This document shows positions 1 to 4,739 of a DNA stretch of 6,468 bases, piece after piece; positions within the stretch are counted from its first letter, which is position 1, and each line of letters opens with the position of its first letter. Under the pieces are notes generated by a model that saw only the letters and a program-made list of their open reading frames with translations, did no database searches and was not told the origin of the DNA. Origin of the DNA: Candidatus Alkanophagales archaeon (GTDB lineage Archaea; Halobacteriota; Syntropharchaeia; Alkanophagales; B39-G2); NCBI GenBank assembly GCA_003661185.1, contig QMVQ01000095.1, positions 1 through 6,468 of the forward strand. Reading direction: 5' to 3'. The translations under genes and the position numbers were made by a program.

Positions 1-276
1 GACCCTCGCAACACCTCGCATACGTGTCCCGTATGCGGGGAGAGAGGAGTCAGGAGAAAGAGACTTTTTATGTGTAGCTGTGGACTGCAAGACCACGCAG
101 ATAGAGTGGCTTCGGTAAACATAACCAAGCGAGGATTGATGTATTTGAAGGAAAATGTGCCACTCATCAAGAGACTTCCTGCTTTGAGGAAGGTGAGATG
201 GGTGGCAGCGGGGCGCGTGAACCGCCCGACTCCAGCCGTAGTGGCGTGTTTATCTGGGGGAAGCCACTCGTTTTAA
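1..276 (+). CDS. tnpB: IS200/IS605-family TnpB, C-terminal part (5' end outside window)
   Basis: This is the C-terminal 91 residues of a TnpB (IS1341/OrfB-type) RNA-guided nuclease, open at the left edge and ending at TAA 274-276. A zinc-ribbon is visible as C9-P-V-C12-G and C25-S-C27-G; the second knuckle is CxC rather than CxxC. It is followed by the last RuvC motif, D34-R-V-A-S-V-N40-I, where D34 aligns with the third catalytic acidic residue of the family (usual form D-x-N-A-A-x-N-I). The tail carries VNRPTPAV, a sequence type I recall from archaeal TnpB C-termini. TnpB proteins use an RNA from the element's right end to cut matching DNA next to a target-adjacent motif, which helps the element persist. 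No stop or frameshift is seen in this part, but whether the rest is intact, and whether a TnpA partner exists, cannot be judged here. The stop codon lies inside the terminal hairpin, as is common when gene end and right end overlap. Confidence 0.88.
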   Translation, partial: DPRNTSHTCPVCGERGVRRKRLFMCSCGLQDHADRVASVNITKRGLMYLKENVPLIKRLPALRKVRWVAAGRVNRPTPAVVACLSGGSHSF

Positions 277-284
277 CGGGGGGT
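263..284 (+). other. Right-end terminal hairpin of the IS element
   Basis: CCACTCG (264-270) pairs with CGGGGGG (277-283) through one T-G wobble and one A-G mismatch, around a TTTTAA loop (271-276) that contains the tnpB stop codon. A G-T wobble at 263/284 can extend the stem. In IS200/IS605 elements such a subterminal hairpin is the site recognised by the TnpA transposase and also folds as the 3' scaffold of the guide RNA. Confidence 0.6.
270..277 (+). promoter_or_regulatory. Possible TATA-like element supplied by the IS end for gatC
   Basis: TTTTAA at 271-276 is centred about 21-24 bp before the two candidate gatC start codons (294 and 297), the spacing expected if transcription began at or near the AUG. 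No other AT-rich box is visible in the 200 bp upstream. The match is short and lies in a G-rich context with no clear BRE, so this is only a candidate; read-through from tnpB is the alternative. Confidence 0.25.
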
Positions 285-293
285 AGTTCACTG

Positions 294-575
294 ATGATGC
301 GGCGGGAGGAGATAGAACATTTAAGCTGGTTGGCGAGAATCGAGCTTACGGAAGCTGAGAAGGAAAAGTTTGAAAGCCAGCTCAGCTCCATCTTGGAGTT
401 TTTCTCGATCTTGGACGAGGCTGATGTGGATGATGTCGAGCCCACGCATCACGTCATAGGCATCACGAACGTTTTCAGGGGCGACGAAGTGGAAAGGTCG
501 CTGCCGCAGGAGGAAGCTCTGAGGAATGCCCCGAAGCGTGAAAACGGCTACTTCAAAGGTCCAAGAATTTTGTGA
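294..575 (+). CDS. gatC: Asp-tRNA(Asn)/Glu-tRNA(Gln) amidotransferase subunit C
   Basis: A 93-residue protein of normal GatC length. GatC is the small linker that wraps around GatA and stabilises the GatA-GatB complex, which converts misacylated Asp-tRNA(Asn) or Glu-tRNA(Gln) to the amide form in the cytosol. Family marks include the N-terminal helix with EEIEHLSWLARIEL (residues 5-18), the central E-P-T (49-51), N-V-F-R-G-D-E-V (59-66), and the ending NAP....YFKGPRIL. ATG codons lie at 294 and 297; an in-frame ATG at 198 would run through the IS end and is rejected. No convincing Shine-Dalgarno site is present: the G-run at 278-283 is 10 or more bases away and belongs to the IS hairpin. The gene is followed one base later by cca rather than by gatA or gatB, so its partners must be encoded elsewhere. 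An IS right end is pressed against its 5' end, so the original promoter has probably been displaced. Confidence 0.93.
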   Translation: MMRREEIEHLSWLARIELTEAEKEKFESQLSSILEFFSILDEADVDDVEPTHHVIGITNVFRGDEVERSLPQEEALRNAPKRENGYFKGPRIL

Positions 576-576
576 G

Positions 577-2037
577 ATGGCAGGAGGCGAAGAAAAGAGG
601 GGGAAAGGCGAAGGGCAGGCGGCGGGTAACGAGCTGAAAAGAGTTTTAGATGCAGCCCTCTCGAGAATAAAGCCGAGTAATGCCGAGAAGGAGCGGCTAA
701 AAAAAATAACGGATTTCCTCGTTAATGAAGTGAATAAAGAGGCAGAAAAGCGAGAGATTCCTGCGAAAGGCATTTTAGTGGGCTCAGTCGCTCGAGACAC
801 TTGGCTTTCAGGGCAGAGGGACGTAGACGTGTTCGTGATGCTGCCTGAGGACTTTTCCGACGACGCACTTGAGCGTGTGGGCATGGAGCTTGCGAGGGGC
901 GTCGCCGAGCATGTTGCGGAGCGTTACGAGGAGCGGTATGCGTCGCATCCCTACGTGCATGCGTGGGTGCGTTACGAGAGTGTCTTTCCTGCTGAGGAGT
1001 GGGGCGATGGGGGAAGACGAAGCGACGTTTACGAGGTGGACATCGTGCCGTGCTTCTCGGTGAGCAGTGCCGCCGCCATGAGATCGGCAGTAGACAGGAC
1101 TCCCTTTCACAACGAATACGTGAAGCGCCGCATCTTCGGTCTTGAGGACGAGGTCCGCCTCCTGAAACAGTTCCTCAAAGGTTTAGAGATTTACGGCGCC
1201 GAGCATAAAACTCAAGGATTCTCAGGTTACCTTTGTGAGCTTCTTATAATCCGCTACGGCTCGTTCTTGGCGTTGCTGGAGGCTGCTGCCCACTGGAAGT
1301 TCCGGACGCTCATAGACATCGAGCAGCACCGCAGCTACGAGATTAAAGGCGACGAACCGCTCATCGTCATAGACCCTGTTGACCCCCACAGGAACGTCGC
1401 CGCTGCAGTCTCCGTCAATTCCTTTGCGAAATTTGTGGACGCTGCCCGATCGTTCCTCGAAAACCCAAGCCTGGGGTTTTTCTTCCCGCCAGAGCAGCCG
1501 GAGATGAGCAAAAAAGAATTCCTGGAGCTCATTAAAAAGAGGGGGACGGATGTAATTATTGTCGTGTTCGATGTTCCTGACGTTGTTGACGATGTTCTTT
1601 TCCCGCAGCTAAGGAAGGCGCTCGCTTCGGTCTCAAAATTGATAGAGAGAAATGGCTTCAGGGTTTTCAGGCGGGAAACGTCAGCAGAAGGCGGAAAAGC
1701 TTTTTTCCTCTTTGAGATGGAGGTTTCAGAGTTACCTCCCGTGAAGAGGCACTTAGGACCCCCAGTCACCGCCGAGCCGCACGCACAACGGTTCAAGAAG
1801 AAACACGCCGGCACGCAGATTTACATAGAGAACGGAAGATACGTGGTTGAGATTCCAAGGAAATACGTTAACGTTGTTGATTTGCTCAGGAGAGAGCTGA
1901 GGGCGTGCGCCCTCGGGAAGCACGTTGCGAAAGCCGTTGCTCGTGGCTACGAGGTTATGAGGAACGAGGAGATTGAATTTTTTGAGGGTTTGGGCAAATT
2001 CCTTAGCAAATACTTCTCGTCGAGCGTCAAGTGTTGA
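577..2037 (+). CDS. cca: CCA tRNA nucleotidyltransferase, archaeal class I
   Basis: A 486-residue enzyme that builds or repairs the 3'-terminal CCA of tRNAs from CTP and ATP without a nucleic acid template. The nucleotidyltransferase core shows G69-S-V-A-R-D-T, the metal-binding pair D82-V-D84 and a third carboxylate D155 in VDIVPCF. Downstream come the archaeal signatures SAVDRTPFH (170-178), GFSGYLCELLI (214-224), DPVDPHRNVAAAVS (266-279) and PSLGFF (297-302). The Archaeoglobus enzyme, as I recall it, has E rather than D at the position of D82. This protein is roughly 50 residues longer than that one, through a charged, low-complexity N-terminus (about residues 1-18) and an insertion of about 18 residues before the D155 motif (around 134-151). 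ATG 577 follows the gatC stop (573-575) by one base, which suggests coupled translation; an upstream in-frame ATG at 526 lies inside gatC and is less likely. There is no clear ribosome-binding site. Confidence 0.95.
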   Translation: MAGGEEKRGKGEGQAAGNELKRVLDAALSRIKPSNAEKERLKKITDFLVNEVNKEAEKREIPAKGILVGSVARDTWLSGQRDVDVFVMLPEDFSDDALERVGMELARGVAEHVAERYEERYASHPYVHAWVRYESVFPAEEWGDGGRRSDVYEVDIVPCFSVSSAAAMRSAVDRTPFHNEYVKRRIFGLEDEVRLLKQFLKGLEIYGAEHKTQGFSGYLCELLIIRYGSFLALLEAAAHWKFRTLIDIEQHRSYEIKGDEPLIVIDPVDPHRNVAAAVSVNSFAKFVDAARSFLENPSLGFFFPPEQPEMSKKEFLELIKKRGTDVIIVVFDVPDVVDDVLFPQLRKALASVSKLIERNGFRVFRRETSAEGGKAFFLFEMEVSELPPVKRHLGPPVTAEPHAQRFKKKHAGTQIYIENGRYVVEIPRKYVNVVDLLRRELRACALGKHVAKAVARGYEVMRNEEIEFFEGLGKFLSKYFSSSVKC

Positions 2038-2043
2038 CGAGAG

Positions 2044-2061
2044 GAAAACGAAAATTAAAAG
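2044..2061 (+). promoter_or_regulatory. Archaeal BRE/TATA promoter for pgk
   Basis: The purine-rich GAAAACG (2044-2050) followed by AAAATTAAAAG (2051-2061) reads as a BRE plus TATA box. Counting about 25 bp from its centre puts the start of transcription near 2081-2083, leaving a leader of about 15 nt that contains the Shine-Dalgarno site. It lies just after the cca stop, so pgk probably has its own transcript. Confidence 0.6.
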
Positions 2062-2085
2062 TATTGGAGGGCGGATTCTCTCTCA

Positions 2086-2091
2086 GGGGTG
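2086..2091 (+). promoter_or_regulatory. Shine-Dalgarno site that decides the pgk start
   Basis: GGGGTG differs by one base from GAGGTG, the core complementary to archaeal 16S rRNA 3' ends. It ends 6 nt before ATG 2098, an ideal spacing; it is 12 nt from ATG 2104 and overlaps the GTG codons at 2089 and 2092, which makes those starts unlikely. Confidence 0.55.
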
Positions 2092-2097
2092 GTGTTG

Positions 2098-3291
2098 ATG
2101 TTGATGGACTATTTTACGATAGACGATTTTGATGTAGGGGAGAAAAGCGTCTTGGTGAGGATTGACATTAACTCTGAGGTTATTGACGGTAGAGTCATGA
2201 TGAACGAGAGAATAAAGGAGCATTCGAGGACGATAAAAGAGCTTTGCGAGAAAGGGGCAAAAGTAGTGGCAATATCGCACCAAGGAAGGGCTGGTGGGCG
2301 GGACTTCATGACACTGGAGCAACACGCCGCCCTACTCAGCAAGTTCACGCCTGTAGATTTTGTTGATGACATCATCGGACCGGCGGCGAGGCTTTCCATA
2401 GAGAATCTTGAAGCTGGGAGCGCCCTGCTTCTTGATAATGTGCGGTTGCTCGCCGAGGAGACGCTCGAACGCACGCCGGAGGAGCACGCAAAGTCCATTT
2501 TCGTGAGGAAGCTCGCCCCCCTTTTTGATATTTTCATAAACGACGCATTTTCTGTGGTACACCGTCCGCACGTGTCGGTCGTGGGTTTCGCCAAAGTCCT
2601 CCCCTCGGGAATCGGTAGGGTGATGGAGGGCGAGCTTCGGGCGCTCGAACGGGCAACATATAAAGTAGAAAGACCATGTGTTTACATTATTGGCGGCGTG
2701 AAGTATGAAGACGCCTTTTCCGTAATTGAGCATGCGCTGAACACGGGCAAGGCGGATAAAATTCTCACAACAGGATTCATAGCCAATATATTCCTCGCAG
2801 CAAAAGGATATTTCGCGCTGGAGCGGTATGCGGAGGCGGTGAGGCGTGCAGAATACCTTCTTAAGCGATTTCCTGATAAAATCGAAGTTCCTGAGGATGT
2901 TGCCGTAGAGATGGATGGGAAGAGGCGGGAGCTTTCCGTGAGCGAGGCTGAGCCGCCAATATATGACATAGGGACGAAAACCATAGAAAAATACTCAAAA
3001 ATAATCAAAGACGCAAGAACAATAATAATGAAGGGACCTGCTGGCGTTTACGAGCGGGAGGAGTTCAGAGCCGGTACGAAGGCGCTGTTCGAGGAGGTGG
3101 CGGCGGCAGAGTTCTCGCTGCTCGGCGGTGGAGATACAACGTCCGCAGTTAACGCCGTTGGGCTGGATAAAAACCAGTTCTCCTATGTGAGCCTCGCAGG
3201 TGGTGCTCTTTTAAGATACCTTGCTGGGCGGAGCTTGCCGGGACTTGACGTGCTGGCAAGAACAGGGAAACTTTCGGATGACGGCTTGTGA
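2098..3291 (+). CDS. pgk: Phosphoglycerate kinase
   Basis: A 397-residue cytosolic enzyme that interconverts 3-phosphoglycerate plus ATP and 1,3-bisphosphoglycerate plus ADP; in an autotrophic or C1-metabolising archaeon it mainly serves gluconeogenesis. The N-terminal substrate domain shows R21-I-D-I-N25, S60-H-Q-G-R64, N114-V-R116 and N148-D-A-F-S....H155-R. The nucleotide domain shows G199-G-V-K202 (usually GGAK, lysine kept), KGPAGVYE (312-319), the glycine loop GGGDT (343-347) and SLAGGA (365-370) before LPGLDVL. Length and motif order are complete. The small changes (LDNVRLL for the usual ENVRF, GGVK for GGAK) leave the lysine, arginine and glycine residues in place, so the enzyme should be active. 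ATG 2098 is chosen from the Shine-Dalgarno spacing; ATG 2104 is the main alternative. It stands alone between two promoters. Confidence 0.96.
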   Translation: MLMDYFTIDDFDVGEKSVLVRIDINSEVIDGRVMMNERIKEHSRTIKELCEKGAKVVAISHQGRAGGRDFMTLEQHAALLSKFTPVDFVDDIIGPAARLSIENLEAGSALLLDNVRLLAEETLERTPEEHAKSIFVRKLAPLFDIFINDAFSVVHRPHVSVVGFAKVLPSGIGRVMEGELRALERATYKVERPCVYIIGGVKYEDAFSVIEHALNTGKADKILTTGFIANIFLAAKGYFALERYAEAVRRAEYLLKRFPDKIEVPEDVAVEMDGKRRELSVSEAEPPIYDIGTKTIEKYSKIIKDARTIIMKGPAGVYEREEFRAGTKALFEEVAAAEFSLLGGGDTTSAVNAVGLDKNQFSYVSLAGGALLRYLAGRSLPGLDVLARTGKLSDDGL

Positions 3292-3294
3292 AAC

Positions 3295-3306
3295 GCTTTT
3301 AAAAGG
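3295..3306 (+). promoter_or_regulatory. TATA box giving a probable leaderless dacZ transcript
   Basis: GCTTTTAAAAGG starts just after the pgk stop codon. Its centre (3300-3301) is 25-26 bp before the ATG at 3326, so transcription should begin at or within a base or two of the start codon. The bases just before the ATG (AATTTAATTAAATTTC) hold no Shine-Dalgarno motif, in keeping with a leaderless mRNA. The second AT-rich run at 3311-3323 is too close to act as the TATA box for this start. Confidence 0.6.
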
Positions 3307-3325
3307 TAGAATTTAATTAAATTTC

Positions 3326-3889
3326 ATGTTTGAAGAGGTGGTGCGAGGGTGTAGATGCGCTGAGGTTCTGGCGACGGTTATAGAGCTGGCGGTGCGGCTG
3401 GCTCGTGAGGGGAGAGAGGGAAAGAAGGTCGGTGCGCTTTTCGTGGTTGGAGACGAGGAGAATGTCTTAAAAATGTCCAAGCCTCTAATTCTCGACCCGC
3501 TGTGGGGACATCCTCTGGAAGCAAAGGACATACGGGACACGGCGGTGCGTGAGACAGTGAAGGAGCTGGCAAAGCTCGACGGCGCCTTCATAATAAGTGA
3601 CGCGGGTCATGTGCTTTCTGCCGCTCGTTATATACAGGCAAACTGCGAGGGCGTGAACCTACCCTTCGGGCTTGGAAGTAGGCATATGGCAGCTGCTTCT
3701 ATTTCAAAAGAGACTGATGCCGTCGCCGTTGTTGTCTCGAAGAGCGGAATTGTCAGAGTATTCGATGACGGCGAGCTTATTTGTGAAATAATGCCCAAAA
3801 CATGGATGGGCACGAAAACTTTGATTTCTGGGGAGTATGAAAAAATTTTAAAGGGGGACATTGTAGTATTTAAGAAGGCAAAGAAGTAG
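3326..3889 (+). CDS. dacZ: Diadenylate cyclase (DacZ-type DAC domain protein)
   Basis: A 187-residue protein made almost entirely of a DAC (DisA_N) domain, which joins two ATP molecules into cyclic di-AMP. In archaea and bacteria this messenger controls potassium uptake and osmotic balance. Visible motifs are GALFVVGD (36-43), the catalytic D85-G-A87 within LDGAFIISDAG, and R119-H-M-A-A in place of the classic RHR(A/T)(A/T), followed by TDAVAVVVS and GIVRVFDDGE. The archaeal DacZ proteins I know of carry an extra N-terminal domain. Here an in-frame TAA at 3314-3316 rules out an upstream extension, so this is a minimal form. No membrane segment is seen, so it should be soluble. Its TATA box implies a leaderless mRNA. 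The next gene starts one base after its stop and is probably co-transcribed. DAC-domain assignment is firm; the substrate product is inferred from the family. Confidence 0.86.
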   Translation: MFEEVVRGCRCAEVLATVIELAVRLAREGREGKKVGALFVVGDEENVLKMSKPLILDPLWGHPLEAKDIRDTAVRETVKELAKLDGAFIISDAGHVLSAARYIQANCEGVNLPFGLGSRHMAAASISKETDAVAVVVSKSGIVRVFDDGELICEIMPKTWMGTKTLISGEYEKILKGDIVVFKKAKK

Positions 3890-3890
3890 C

Positions 3891-4739
3891 ATGTTTTCTG
3901 AGATAATAACCGTGGGAGACGAGATTTTAAGGGGGGATATACTTAACAGCAATGCGAGGTGGCTGGCTAAGCGGCTCACAGCCTTAGGCGTCGTGGTGCG
4001 GCGCATAACCTCCGTGGGCGACGACGTTGAGGAGATAAAAAGCGTGCTATGCGAGGCGATACGGCGGAGTAACACCTATATTTTTGTTACGGGGGGCTTA
4101 GGACCAACGAGGGATGATATGACGATGGCGGCGGTGGCGGAGGCACTCGGCAGGAATCTTGTGCTGAGCAGGGAGGGGTTACGGTGGGTGAAAGAGAAAT
4201 ACCAAAGGGCGAAAGAGCGAGGGCTCATCGAGGATGAGAGCATGACGCCATCAAGGCTGAAGATGGCGATGATTCCCGAGGGTGCGACGCCGCTCTACAA
4301 CCCACTGGGCGCGGCGACGAGCGTGAAGCTTGAAGTCAGCGGCACGAAGATATTCGTGCTTCCGGGCGTTCCTGCAGAGATGATTGCGATATTTGAGAGC
4401 ATAGAGTCGGAAATAAAGGGCGTCAAGCCGTGCCATAAGTGTTTAAAAGTGCATACACGGGATGAGTCTAGCATTGCGAGCCTCTTGGACGAGGTTCACG
4501 AGAAATACGGCGTGAGGGTAGCATCATATCCGAAGATAAAGGCAGGTGAGGATTTTTGGGTGGAACTGCGGTTGAGCTCTGACGATGATGCTGTGGTAGA
4601 ACGTTCCTTTGCATTTTTAAAGCAGCAGCTCGAAATACGGGGGATAAAAGTGGATGAGTTGGTGGAAGACGGGGACGACGAGTGGAGAGCAGAAGTAGAA
4701 AAGCTGAAGGAGATGAGCGGGGGACGCCGCCGTTCATAG
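3891..4739 (+). CDS. CinA-type MoCF_biosynth domain protein, no deamidase domain
   Basis: A 282-residue protein matching the N-terminal (COG1058, CinA/MoeA-like) domain of competence/damage protein CinA. Signatures are T7-V-G-D-E-I-L-R-G-D-I-L-N-S-N21, the phosphate-binding T67-G-G-L-G-P-T-R-D-D76 and F155-V-L-P-G-V-P-A-E-M164. In bacteria this domain hydrolyses ADP-ribose-like nucleotides and the fused C-terminal PncC domain deamidates NMN. Here residues 180-282 do not look like PncC, so only the first activity is plausible. Annotations as molybdopterin-binding protein or NMN deamidase-related protein are common for such archaeal proteins; the true substrate is unknown. ATG 3891 follows the dacZ stop by one base, suggesting an operon. 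The last 6 bp overlap the end of the convergent FwdA-like gene. The C-terminus is short and very charged (GGRRRS). Confidence 0.85.
   Translation: MFSEIITVGDEILRGDILNSNARWLAKRLTALGVVVRRITSVGDDVEEIKSVLCEAIRRSNTYIFVTGGLGPTRDDMTMAAVAEALGRNLVLSREGLRWVKEKYQRAKERGLIEDESMTPSRLKMAMIPEGATPLYNPLGAATSVKLEVSGTKIFVLPGVPAEMIAIFESIESEIKGVKPCHKCLKVHTRDESSIASLLDEVHEKYGVRVASYPKIKAGEDFWVELRLSSDDDAVVERSFAFLKQQLEIRGIKVDELVEDGDDEWRAEVEKLKEMSGGRRRS

Larger units (their letters stand above)
1..291 (+). mobile_element. Right-end portion of an IS200/IS605 (IS1341-type) element
   Basis: The element contains the tnpB 3' end and finishes with an imperfect hairpin followed by TAGTTCAC (284-291). This arrangement, an AAGCC-stem-loop-TAGTTCA tail, resembles right ends of TnpB-only elements as I remember them. 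These elements have no terminal inverted repeats and make no target duplication, so the exact boundary cannot be fixed from one side; I place it near 288-293. The left end is outside the window. The boundary abuts the gatC start at 294/297. Confidence 0.65.
150..312 (+). ncRNA. Probable omega RNA (reRNA) of TnpB, approximate limits
   Basis: TnpB elements of this family make a guide RNA from the 3' end of tnpB plus the right end, with the last 16-20 nt taken from flanking DNA. Two fitting stem-loops are visible: GGGCG 211-215 with CGCCC 223-227 (loop of 7), and the terminal hairpin 263-284. By this rule the guide would be the flank starting near 291-294, that is, the first codons of gatC. The 5' limit is a guess and no processing site can be read from the sequence. 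Confidence 0.4.

Noticed and set aside
198..293. Longer gatC starting at ATG 198 (32 extra residues)
   Set aside because: The extra part is read through the IS right end in another frame of tnpB and has no GatC similarity; family length and conservation start at 294/297.
526..576. Longer cca starting at ATG 526
   Set aside because: It would overlap gatC by 50 bp, and the added residues do not resemble CCA enzymes; ATG 577 right after the gatC stop is the simpler start.
577..640. Purine-rich tract as a possible repeat or regulatory element
   Set aside because: It is in frame with cca and simply encodes the glycine-, glutamate- and lysine-rich N-terminus; no repeat unit is seen.
321..884. 187-codon open frame on the minus strand
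   Set aside because: It lies antisense to gatC and cca, both firmly identified, has serine- and proline-rich composition typical of shadow frames and shows no recognisable domain.
2089..2097. GTG start for pgk at 2089 or 2092
   Set aside because: These codons overlap the GGGGTG Shine-Dalgarno site, which is well spaced for ATG 2098.
3311..3324. AT-rich run TTTAATTAAATTT as the dacZ TATA box
   Set aside because: It is immediately next to the ATG, so transcription would begin inside the gene; the box at 3295-3306 has the correct spacing.
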